Assembly: GCA_007129335.1 (NCBI GenBank)
Contig: SKVS01000059.1
Span: 1-9,200, forward strand
Origin: Spirochaetaceae bacterium
GTDB lineage: Bacteria > Spirochaetota > Spirochaetia > DSM-27196 > Salinispiraceae
DNA: 9,200 nucleotides
Direction: 5' to 3'
This document shows, one piece after another, positions 1 through 6,371 of the stretch. A program made the position numbers and the translations under genes. Position 1 is the first letter of the stretch. Each line of letters starts with the position of its first letter. The notes beneath the pieces were generated by a model. That model was not told the DNA's origin and ran no database searches. It saw only the letters and a list, made by a program, of their open reading frames with translations.

Positions 1-2568
1 CAAATTCAGCGAGACTTGTATGACAGGGTTTCCTCTGGTGGCTTGTTTCAGGCAGAATCCCTGAACAAAAGGAAAGACGGAAGCAATTTTATTTGTGAAT
101 ACAAGGTAATGCCCCTCATGGACTCTGGAGGGAATATTTCTGGTTACGTAGGAATTCAGCGGGACATTACGGATAAAAGACAGGCCGAACAATCCCTTGT
201 TTCTGAACGCCAGAGGTTGAGCGATATTATCCGGGGAACCAATGTGGGAACCTGGGAATGGAATGTTCAAACAGGGGCGACAATTTTCAACCAACGATGG
301 GCCCAAATGATCGGGTATACCCTGGAAGAGCTGGACCCGGTGAGTATTTCCACCTGGCAGCATTTTGCCCATCCGGATGATCTGGAAAAAAGTGCCATAC
401 AGTTACAGAAACATTTCGCCGGCGAGCTGGATTACTATGAATTTGAATCGCGAATGCTCCATAAGGATGGGCATTGGGTTTGGGTTCTCGACCGGGGAAG
501 GGTTTCCCAATGGACCGAAGATGGCAAGCCCCTGCTCATGATGGGAACCCATCAGGACATTACCGATCGAAAGAATGCCGAAGAGCAACTGCGGACCCGA
601 GAACGGTGGATCCAGCAAATTGTAGCCAATACCCCGTCGGTTGTTTTCAGTTACACCCTAGACCAGCATAATATCCTGGACATTCTCTTTGTTAATCACA
701 AGGTCAAGGAGATTATGGGTTATGACCCGGAGCAGTATATCCACGCCCGGGAATTCTGGGAAGGTTGTATTCACCCCGAAGACCTGGAAAGGGTAATGGC
801 GACCATCTTTACCTTGTGGAAGAATCCGGTGGTTGAGCTGGAATACCGGGCAAAGGATGCCTGGGGTAACTGGCACTGGCTGTTGGATCGGCACAGCGTA
901 AACCAGAGAACGGGCATACACCTTGAAGTTGTAGGGTCCTGGCTGGACATTACCGACAGGAAAAAAGCCGAGGAAGAACTGAGAATAGCGAAAGAACAAG
1001 CAGAGGAAGCGAACAGAGCAAAATCCCAGTTTCTGGCAAATATGAGCCATGAAATTCGTACACCTCTGAATGGGGTAATTGGATTTACTGACTTGTTAAT
1101 GAATACCCCTCTGACTTCCGTTCAGAATCAGTATGCCAGTGGCGCGAATATATCGGGTCACAATCTTCTTGCAATTATTAATGATATATTGGACTTCTCA
1201 AAAATTGAAGCGGGCATGATGGAACTGGATCTTGTACGAACCGACATTATCGAACTGTTGGAAAATAGTGTGGACATTATTCAGTTTGCAGCGGGGAAAA
1301 AAAGTCTGGAAGTCCTTTTATCCATCGAACCCGGAATACCCCAGTTTGCCATGGCTGATCCTGTTCGCCTCAATCAGATTCTGACAAACCTGTTGAGCAA
1401 CGGAGTAAAGTTCACCGAAAAGGGAGAACTGGAGCTGAAGGTAACATTCCGGCGAATAAACGAAAGCCAGGGGGAGTTTACCTTTTCCGTTCGGGACACA
1501 GGTATTGGCATAGCCGAAGATCAGCAGGAAAAACTGTTTAAGGCCTTTTCTCAGGCTGATGGCTCCACTACTCGGCGGTTTGGGGGAACCGGATTGGGGT
1601 TAATAATATCTCAGAACCTTGCCCAGCTGATGGGAAGTACTATCCGTTTTTCCAGCGTGGCTGACAGGGGTTCAACATTCTCCTTCTCCCTGGTTGCCCC
1701 TTTGCTTAGTGAGACCCAGGAAACTCATACCCCCTTTCCAGGGAACCTTCAATGCTTAATCATCGATGATAATAGGGCAAATTTGGATATACTGGGTACC
1801 ATGCTGTCGTCATGGGGCATAGAATCCCGCACCTGCAGTACGGCAGAAACAGCGGTTCAGCTTGGATCTGAGCCTTTTGACCTCATTATATGTGACCTGT
1901 CAATGCCAGATGGGGATGGGCTTGAAATTCTTGACCGAATGAGAAATGAAAGAAGCTCAGGAAGAGCTATAATTCCATCGATCCTGATGATTCCACCGGA
2001 AACCCCCTTTCACATGCCCCCGGATTCCGATTACCTTGGGGTGAAAGCCATTGTTTCCAAGCCGGTAAAACCCCGGCACCTGTGGGAATGTTTGCAGGAA
2101 GTTTTTCCGGTTGTTGGTCAGAAAACCGGTTCTTTTTCAGGTCAGACAGATGCATCACGGAGCCAGAGCCATCCCACAGCATCCCCTAGGGAAGGCTTAC
2201 GGATTTTGGTTGCCGAGGATGTTCCTATGAATATGGTTGTCATTCGGGCTTTATTGGGAAAGATCTGGCCGGGAGTCGTAGTCCTTGAAGCGGGGGATGG
2301 TCTGGAAGCAATAAGGTTGATTGAAGAGGAAAAACCGGACCTGGTATTAATGGATGTACAAATGCCCCGAATGGACGGGCTTGCAGCGACCCGGCAGATC
2401 CGTTCCAGCGAATCGGAAACCGGGCTGCATGTTCCCATAGTAGCCCTGACTGCCGGGGCATTTACCCAGGAGCAGGAGAAATGTATTGCCGCCGGAATGG
2501 ATGCATTTCTTACCAAACCGGTGAACAGGGAACGGCTGGAAGAAATCCTCAATCGACTGTTGAAATAA
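1..2568 (+). CDS. Hybrid sensor histidine kinase, multi-PAS with two receiver domains (5' end missing)
   Basis: Phosphorelay sensor kinase. The frame is open from base 1, so the true start lies upstream; residues here are numbered from the TTG at 16. In order: the C-terminal part of a PAS/PAC unit (to about 58), a PAS unit (about 68-190, ending GTHQDITDRKNAE), another PAS unit (about 198-322, ending GSWLDITDRKKAE), a short helical linker, the dimerisation/phosphotransfer domain with H-box FLANMSHEIRTP (His345), and the ATPase domain with N-box NQILTNLLSNGVKF, G1 DTGIGI (494-499) and G2 GGTGLGL (523-529). Two receivers follow. REC1 has Asp584/Asp585, phosphoacceptor Asp627 and Lys682, but Pro660 stands where the Ser/Thr switch residue is expected. 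REC2 is complete: Glu734/Asp735, Asp780, Thr812, Lys834. No HPt or DNA-binding domain follows, so the next relay partner must be elsewhere. No membrane segment is visible in this part. The signal sensed is unknown. Confidence 0.95.
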   Translation, partial: QIQRDLYDRVSSGGLFQAESLNKRKDGSNFICEYKVMPLMDSGGNISGYVGIQRDITDKRQAEQSLVSERQRLSDIIRGTNVGTWEWNVQTGATIFNQRWAQMIGYTLEELDPVSISTWQHFAHPDDLEKSAIQLQKHFAGELDYYEFESRMLHKDGHWVWVLDRGRVSQWTEDGKPLLMMGTHQDITDRKNAEEQLRTRERWIQQIVANTPSVVFSYTLDQHNILDILFVNHKVKEIMGYDPEQYIHAREFWEGCIHPEDLERVMATIFTLWKNPVVELEYRAKDAWGNWHWLLDRHSVNQRTGIHLEVVGSWLDITDRKKAEEELRIAKEQAEEANRAKSQFLANMSHEIRTPLNGVIGFTDLLMNTPLTSVQNQYASGANISGHNLLAIINDILDFSKIEAGMMELDLVRTDIIELLENSVDIIQFAAGKKSLEVLLSIEPGIPQFAMADPVRLNQILTNLLSNGVKFTEKGELELKVTFRRINESQGEFTFSVRDTGIGIAEDQQEKLFKAFSQADGSTTRRFGGTGLGLIISQNLAQLMGSTIRFSSVADRGSTFSFSLVAPLLSETQETHTPFPGNLQCLIIDDNRANLDILGTMLSSWGIESRTCSTAETAVQLGSEPFDLIICDLSMPDGDGLEILDRMRNERSSGRAIIPSILMIPPETPFHMPPDSDYLGVKAIVSKPVKPRHLWECLQEVFPVVGQKTGSFSGQTDASRSQSHPTASPREGLRILVAEDVPMNMVVIRALLGKIWPGVVVLEAGDGLEAIRLIEEEKPDLVLMDVQMPRMDGLAATRQIRSSESETGLHVPIVALTAGAFTQEQEKCIAAGMDAFLTKPVNRERLEEILNRLLK

Positions 2569-2643
2569 GGGTGGGGTAAAGTGTTCTGCTGAATACTTTT
2601 GGAGAAACTCCGATACTCTGCCTGGTCTTTTGTACCCCTTCGA

Positions 2644-3930
2644 CTATATGCGAAAGCCTGCAAGTCTGTTCTGCCTCTGCCAATATCTGCTCAGAGGTTT
2701 TCTTGGCATGCTCAAAATTTGCTCCATCCATCTCTGTTCGGCCTGCTCTACCAAGGCGAACAATTCCTGACTCCTAGATCCTGACCGGGATAAGAGAATG
2801 TGCTGTTCAAGTTCATCTCTTTCCTGTTCAAGAATGGGCATATTTCTGGAATAATCCTCAATTACCAGGCGGTGGAGTTTCTCATGGCGCCACCAAAGAC
2901 TCGTCTCTCCCATGGTGTGTTCCGGATAGCCAAACAAGGGGCGCAGATCCTGACTCATGGGTATGGGTTTGAACACGGATGTACAGGGTGCGCTTGTTCC
3001 GGTGGTGAATATCTGGGGCGGATGTCCCGGTTCGAGGCTGGCTACCAGGCTCGCGGTGGTCTGGGTAGCATCCCGTGCCAGGCTATTCGCCGAATGGGCA
3101 CAAACCCGGGTTCCCCTGAATCCCCCCATTCCGTAGGGGTCTTCTCCATGGTTCCGCAACCGGGCAAATGCTTCCAGAAGCAGATTATCCAGACTCGGGG
3201 AAACGGGGGTATGATCTGACAGACTTTGGGTTGTCATGGCTCTGCGGATTTCGCAACCCGAAAAGAACCGGTAAAAGGAGTCCCGATAGGCTTTTTGGAA
3301 GCTGAACGGTTCATTCACCTTGGCGAATCCCCTGGATATAGCATTTTCCACAAGCCGGGGATGGTGGAGGTCAAAATCCTGGTCAATGGTAAGGCCATTA
3401 CTAATGGCGTAGGGGCCGCTGAGCTTTTTTGCTGCCCAAAACTCTCCCGCTGTTTCCAATACCCAGGCCTGTGTGGGGTCGGCTACGAGAAAGCTATTGT
3501 GGTAATGAAAATTCTTGTTCCTGTAACCGCATGCTCCGCCCTGGCCGTAACGTTCCAAAAGCGAGGTAATGGTAGATACCCCCTCTTCTGCAGTGGAAGA
3601 TCTTTCCAGGGCGAGGCGGACCAGATCCATGCCGGTCAAACGGCCTTGTTTGTGGATTTTTTCCCGGGTCCAGACGGCCTCGTTTCCAATTGCCACTGAC
3701 TTGTCGTTTACTCCCATTTCGGCTCCCCACATCCATAGAGGCCGGGATATGACCACCCCCCTGGTTTTCTCTACCTGGGGAATTGCTGTGTAGGTACACT
3801 GAACCTGGTCGGTGCTATTGAAGGATCCTGGTGGATGGTATTCCACAATCTGGACCTCGTTGGGTTCCCTGTCGCTGTTCTTACCGAAAATCCAGCCGTG
3901 TATTCCTGGTTGAACAAAGGTATCGCACAT
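2644..3930 (-). CDS. Secernin / peptidase family C69 (dipeptidase-like Ntn-hydrolase)
   Basis: Predicted N-terminal-nucleophile hydrolase of the C69 dipeptidase/secernin group, 428 aa, close to the usual secernin length of a little over 400. The protein begins MCDTFVQPG, placing Cys2 where the family has its nucleophile. It then has IFGKNSDREPNEVQIVEY (residues 14-31), the hallmark N-S-D-R and E-V-Q block. An internal segment reading ADPTQAWVLETAGEFWAAK matches the conserved D-P-x-x-A-x-V-L-E-T-A-G block, followed shortly by AISNGLTI. There is no signal peptide, so it is probably cytoplasmic. The ATG at 3930 is supported by an SD sequence GGGAGG six nt upstream. It is the last gene of the three-gene minus-strand cluster, 24 nt after the acyltransferase stop. 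Family assignment is firm; substrate is unknown, and for secernins peptidase activity itself is often unproven. Confidence 0.88.
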   Translation of the reverse strand: MCDTFVQPGIHGWIFGKNSDREPNEVQIVEYHPPGSFNSTDQVQCTYTAIPQVEKTRGVVISRPLWMWGAEMGVNDKSVAIGNEAVWTREKIHKQGRLTGMDLVRLALERSSTAEEGVSTITSLLERYGQGGACGYRNKNFHYHNSFLVADPTQAWVLETAGEFWAAKKLSGPYAISNGLTIDQDFDLHHPRLVENAISRGFAKVNEPFSFQKAYRDSFYRFFSGCEIRRAMTTQSLSDHTPVSPSLDNLLLEAFARLRNHGEDPYGMGGFRGTRVCAHSANSLARDATQTTASLVASLEPGHPPQIFTTGTSAPCTSVFKPIPMSQDLRPLFGYPEHTMGETSLWWRHEKLHRLVIEDYSRNMPILEQERDELEQHILLSRSGSRSQELFALVEQAEQRWMEQILSMPRKPLSRYWQRQNRLAGFRI

Positions 3931-3954
3931 AGGTTTCCTCCCTATAATCCTGTG

Positions 3955-5118
3955 TTATATCAGGCGGAAAAATTCCTGGTACTTGTAACCCGATGTGGTG
4001 GTTAATTTCAGGGAGTAAAGGGTGTCGTTCACATAAAAATCCACCTGATTCTGGAATACCACGTTCATACCTTTGATTTGATTCCATTCGTGGAATTGAT
4101 CCAGAATATACATGCCCGATGGGCTTACCCCAACCCTGCCTTTACCCAGGGGTTTCATGGGATTGTCCCGGTATCCGGTCCAGATATCCACATTATCATC
4201 GGAAAAAATGATCTCATTGGGCGGGGCTGAGCTCTTGTCGGAGGCCATGGCCTGGCGTTGCTGTTCCAGCCATTGGGAAATGGTAGTGCTGGTTGTTCCG
4301 GTTATTCCGGTTATGACTGCCGTATGGGATAGTTCCCAGGATGCCTTACAGGATGTGCAGGAAAAGGTTTTTCCCCTGCTGGTAATGGTTTGGTAACCCC
4401 CGCATTGGGGACATCGAAACAGAATGAGTTCAATAGGCTGGGCCAGTTCTGTTGATTGGTATATGAATCCCTTGCCGGTCAAATATTCTTCTTCCCTGTG
4501 CTGGAATACCTGGTTCATCCGTTCGGTTATTTGCTCCAGGGAGAAGGTGGCTGCTTCCTGGCTGTTCAGGGCTTGGCGGATTTCAATGGTTATGGGGCCG
4601 CGGCGGGGTTTATTGGCCCACCGGGGCAGGGCCATATAGCCACCTTTGATTATGGGTACAAAAACCGGAACCTTTGCCATGCGAATGAGTTTGTAGGTTG
4701 CCGGCAGCAGCGGCAGGGTGTTTCCGTCCCAGGTTCGCTCGCCTTCGCCGAAAATTCCTACCCCCTTACCGGACTTCAGGGTCATCATCATGTCCTTAAT
4801 GGTACTGGTATCGCCCATGCGTTTTGCAATGGGGATTGTACCCACCAAGCTCAGTAAAAATGCCATAGTCTTGTTTCGAAAATTTGCATCAGATGCAACC
4901 CAGGCTATGGGTATTCGGAAAAAAAGACTGACCAGGAATGGATCGGGTATGGTTACATGGTTTGGAATTATCAGGGCTGGTCCCCGATGGTCCCAGGCAA
5001 TTTGGGAATTTTCTCCTTGCAACTGGTACTTCCAGCGGTAAAAGGTTCCCACCGGAAAACGCATGAGTTCGTAAAACCACCTCCAGAATCTGCGGGGTTT
5101 AGGTTCGGGTGTTTTCAT
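3955..5118 (-). CDS. PlsC-type glycerolipid acyltransferase with C-terminal zinc ribbon and extra domain
   Basis: Likely transfers an acyl group to a lysophospholipid or similar acceptor at the membrane. Residues about 35-230 form the LPLAT/PlsC domain: NHVTIPD gives the catalytic H-x4-D (His54, Asp59), FGEGER (123-128) is the acceptor-binding motif, with Gly where the classic F-P-E-G-x-R has Pro, and VPVFVPIIKGGY (150-161) is the Pro-containing fourth motif. After the enzyme domain comes a four-cysteine zinc-ribbon pattern, CPQC then CTSC (Cys236, 239, 254, 257), and a tail of about 70 residues (from about 320) that looks beta-rich. At 387 aa it is much longer than stand-alone PlsC (about 240). 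The ATG at 5118 has no good SD, but an in-frame TGA 13 codons upstream leaves no other ATG, GTG or TTG before it. It sits 75 nt after the methyltransferase and 24 nt before the secernin gene. The exact acceptor cannot be told from the sequence. Confidence 0.85.
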   Translation of the reverse strand: MKTPEPKPRRFWRWFYELMRFPVGTFYRWKYQLQGENSQIAWDHRGPALIIPNHVTIPDPFLVSLFFRIPIAWVASDANFRNKTMAFLLSLVGTIPIAKRMGDTSTIKDMMMTLKSGKGVGIFGEGERTWDGNTLPLLPATYKLIRMAKVPVFVPIIKGGYMALPRWANKPRRGPITIEIRQALNSQEAATFSLEQITERMNQVFQHREEEYLTGKGFIYQSTELAQPIELILFRCPQCGGYQTITSRGKTFSCTSCKASWELSHTAVITGITGTTSTTISQWLEQQRQAMASDKSSAPPNEIIFSDDNVDIWTGYRDNPMKPLGKGRVGVSPSGMYILDQFHEWNQIKGMNVVFQNQVDFYVNDTLYSLKLTTTSGYKYQEFFRLI

Positions 5119-5193
5119 TGGTATTTCGATTTTGATGGGAGTTTCGGTAAATCGTCAAGGGAATATCCATTGGATTATCCATTAAACTATGCA

Positions 5194-5961
5194 TTACTCG
5201 AGGAGCTTTTGAACAATAAAGTATTCGTACCCGTAATACTCATGATAGTTCCGGTGGAGTTCCGGCTCTCGGGCTAAGTCATTCAGAATGTTCAAGGCCT
5301 GGAAATCGGAATGGTAGGTTTTTCGCATTTCCAGAATCTGCTCTTCCATGGGAGTATAAAAATCGGTCCACCAAGCGCTGTCGGGCAGGGCAAAGTGGTG
5401 AATAGGTGTTAACCCGGTCTGAGTTATATGGTGGAGCACTGTGTCTATGGTTCCCATTTCCGGATAGTCCTCATGGAAACTGTTCATTATTTCTTTTGGA
5501 GGATTGTTCTTTAGCCACACTGCATCGGTAAACACCAGATATCCGCTGGGTTTCAGAAGGTTTCTTGCCAGGTCCAGGGCTTTGGGTAGGGTAATTTGGT
5601 ACATAGCCCCCTCCGACCATACCAGATCATAGGGTTCGTCACCGATTGGGGTGTTCATCAAATCTGCCATGTCACCCACAAGAGCCTGAATGTCCAGACC
5701 CAGTTTGTGTTCCCGGATTCTTTCCTGGAGGGTTTGTATTGATTTCTCGTAGGTATCTATGGCGGTAATACTGCCCTTGGTAAGCTCCCAAAGATACAGA
5801 GTTTGAGCTCCGGTGCCGCAGCCTAAATCTATAATTCGAGGTCTAGATGGCAGATCCTTACAGAATTCCAGGGCATGCTCAGCGCTTTCCTTATTTCCGG
5901 GACCCTGACGGGGCAGGGACGTAAATAGTTCAAGAAAAAGTTCCCATGTTCGGTTTTCCAC
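5194..5961 (-). CDS. Class I SAM-dependent methyltransferase
   Basis: Predicted S-adenosylmethionine-dependent methyltransferase of the Rossmann class I type, 255 aa, a normal size. Visible motifs: motif I IIDLGCGTGAQ (43-53) for SAM binding, an acidic end to beta 2 in ITAIDTYEKSI (Asp69, expected to hold the ribose), GDMADL (97-102), YDLVWSEGAMYQI (111-123) as motif IV, and LKPSGYLVFTDAVW (136-149) as the post-catalytic strand. The N-terminal LPRQGPGNKES precedes the fold and resembles a segment of small-molecule methyltransferases annotated only generically. No signal peptide or membrane segment is visible. Translation starts at GTG, chosen because AAGGAG lies six nt upstream. It is the first gene of the minus-strand cluster and faces the leuC regulatory region. 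Substrate unknown; sharing a transcript with a lipid acyltransferase makes a lipid or quinone substrate possible but unproven. Confidence 0.85.
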   Translation of the reverse strand: MENRTWELFLELFTSLPRQGPGNKESAEHALEFCKDLPSRPRIIDLGCGTGAQTLYLWELTKGSITAIDTYEKSIQTLQERIREHKLGLDIQALVGDMADLMNTPIGDEPYDLVWSEGAMYQITLPKALDLARNLLKPSGYLVFTDAVWLKNNPPKEIMNSFHEDYPEMGTIDTVLHHITQTGLTPIHHFALPDSAWWTDFYTPMEEQILEMRKTYHSDFQALNILNDLAREPELHRNYHEYYGYEYFIVQKLLE

Positions 5962-5967
5962 ATTCTA

Positions 5968-5973
5968 CTCCTT
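5968..5973 (-). promoter_or_regulatory. Ribosome binding site deciding the GTG start of the methyltransferase gene
   Basis: Read on the minus strand the sequence is AAGGAG, then the six-nt spacer TAGAAT, then GTG. An ATG overlaps the GTG (ATGTG) but lies in another frame, so the GTG at 5961 is the start. Confidence 0.85.
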
Positions 5974-5985
5974 CGATGTATACAA

Positions 5986-6016
5986 ATCATACTACAATAT
6001 TTCATGAGTTTGTCAT
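5986..6016 (-). promoter_or_regulatory. Weak promoter candidate for the methyltransferase-acyltransferase-secernin cluster
   Basis: On the minus strand ATGACA (6016-6011) is followed after 19 nt by TATGAT (5991-5986), five of six matches to the -10 consensus. The spacer is longer than the usual 16-18, so this is a tentative call; it is placed sensibly, about 25 nt upstream of the start codon. Confidence 0.22.
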
Positions 6017-6024
6017 GTCTCCAC

Positions 6025-6129
6025 AGGGCAAACGAATGAACGTTGCTTTGAATCTGTAGTCATAAGCGACCTAGTTCTCCCGGGCTTGTGTATTTTCCAC
6101 TTTCACTATTCGCCATGGGCGTTTGCCCT
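6025..6129. repeat. Widely spaced 10-bp inverted repeat
   Basis: AGGGCAAACG at 6025-6034 is matched exactly by its reverse complement CGTTTGCCCT at 6120-6129, with 85 nt between. The arms do not extend further on either side. Neither side has a T-run, so it is not an intrinsic terminator. It may be paired protein-binding sites, a remnant of a small element, or chance. Confidence 0.6.
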
Positions 6130-6158
6130 ATATTCCTGAATAAGGGAGGGTATTAAGT

Positions 6159-6184
6159 ATAGTTTAAAACTATTTAATAAATAG
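6159..6184. promoter_or_regulatory. Two overlapping AT-rich palindromes just upstream of the leuC promoter (possible operator)
   Basis: 6159-6173 reads ATAGTTT-A-AAACTAT and 6170-6184 reads CTATTTA-A-TAAATAG; each is a perfect 7+1+7 palindrome and they share the central CTAT. The half-sites ATAG, CTAT, ATAG therefore start at 6159, 6170 and 6181, exactly 11 bp apart, so all face one side of the helix. The block ends 11 bp before the predicted -35 box, where an activator or repressor could act. The binding protein is unknown, and AT-rich DNA gives palindromes easily by chance. Confidence 0.45.
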
Positions 6185-6195
6185 ATACTATATCT

Positions 6196-6224
6196 TTTAC
6201 AAATGTGATTGTTCCCGATATAGT
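6196..6224 (+). promoter_or_regulatory. Sigma70-type promoter predicted for leuCD
   Basis: TTTACA (6196-6201, five of six to TTGACA), a 17-nt spacer and TATAGT (6219-6224, five of six to TATAAT). Spacing is optimal. Transcription would begin near 6231, giving a leader of about 140 nt before leuC that contains the whole 22-bp inverted repeat. Confidence 0.6.
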
Positions 6225-6237
6225 GTTACTCTCACAT

Positions 6238-6350
6238 AGTGTACAGAAGCTTGTAAAAAGTCAGCCTTGTACCCTTCATAGGGGGGATTTCTCATTGTCT
6301 TACACCATATGTAGAGTCAAGAAACGGATTTTTACAAGCTTCTGTACACT
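6238..6350. repeat. Perfect 22-bp inverted repeat enclosing 69 nt in the leuC leader
   Basis: The left arm, 6238-6259, runs AGTGTACAGAAG onward and ends in five A; the right arm, 6329-6350, is its exact reverse complement, beginning with five T and ending CTTCTGTACACT. The repeat stops sharply at both ends. From the predicted start near 6231 the RNA would form a 22-bp stem almost at the 5' end, with a 69-nt loop carrying at least one small hairpin (CCCT-TCAT-AGGG, 6272-6283). The leuC SD lies nine nt beyond the stem and would stay free. No T-run follows, so it is not a terminator. Other readings are a small mobile element (no target duplication seen) or an invertible segment. Confidence 0.92.
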
Positions 6351-6358
6351 CTAAACAC

Positions 6359-6366
6359 AAAGGAGG
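6359..6366 (+). promoter_or_regulatory. Ribosome binding site of leuC
   Basis: AAAGGAGG, a near-perfect SD, followed by the five-nt spacer CCTGA and the ATG at 6372. It fixes the leuC start and lies outside the 22-bp stem. Confidence 0.9.
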
Positions 6367-6371
6367 CCTGA

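Larger units (their letters stand above)
5962..6371. other. Divergent intergenic region between the methyltransferase cluster and leuC
   Basis: A 410-bp stretch without a convincing gene. From left to right it holds the methyltransferase RBS and a weak minus-strand promoter candidate, a 10-bp inverted repeat spaced by 85 nt, an AT-rich block with two overlapping palindromes, a good plus-strand promoter, and a 22-bp perfect inverted repeat that ends nine nt before the leuC SD. It is clearly more AT-rich than the flanking genes around 6150-6240. No T-box signature, leucine-codon run, tRNA or intrinsic terminator was seen in it. Confidence 0.9.

Noticed and set aside
2569..2643. Possible bidirectional terminator between the converging kinase and secernin genes (GGAG-AAA-CTCC)
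   Set aside because: The stem is only 4 bp and no T-run follows it on either strand; GGGGTA/TACCCC further out is too short and distant.
2800..3699. Plus-strand open frames opposite the secernin gene
   Set aside because: They are antisense shadows; the minus-strand frame is continuous, has a good SD and matches a known family.
4112..5041. Plus-strand open frames opposite the acyltransferase
   Set aside because: No SD or recognisable domain; they are overlapped by a well-supported minus-strand gene.
6238..6350. Intrinsic terminator or T-box riboswitch reading of the leuC leader
   Set aside because: No U-tract follows the right arm, and no conserved T-box sequence was found; the SD-proximal position also argues against a terminator.
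6238..6350. Invertible promoter between the 22-bp repeats
   Set aside because: The 69-nt segment has a TTGACT on the minus strand but no matching -10 box at a proper distance, and no recombinase gene is nearby. Inversion itself remains testable.
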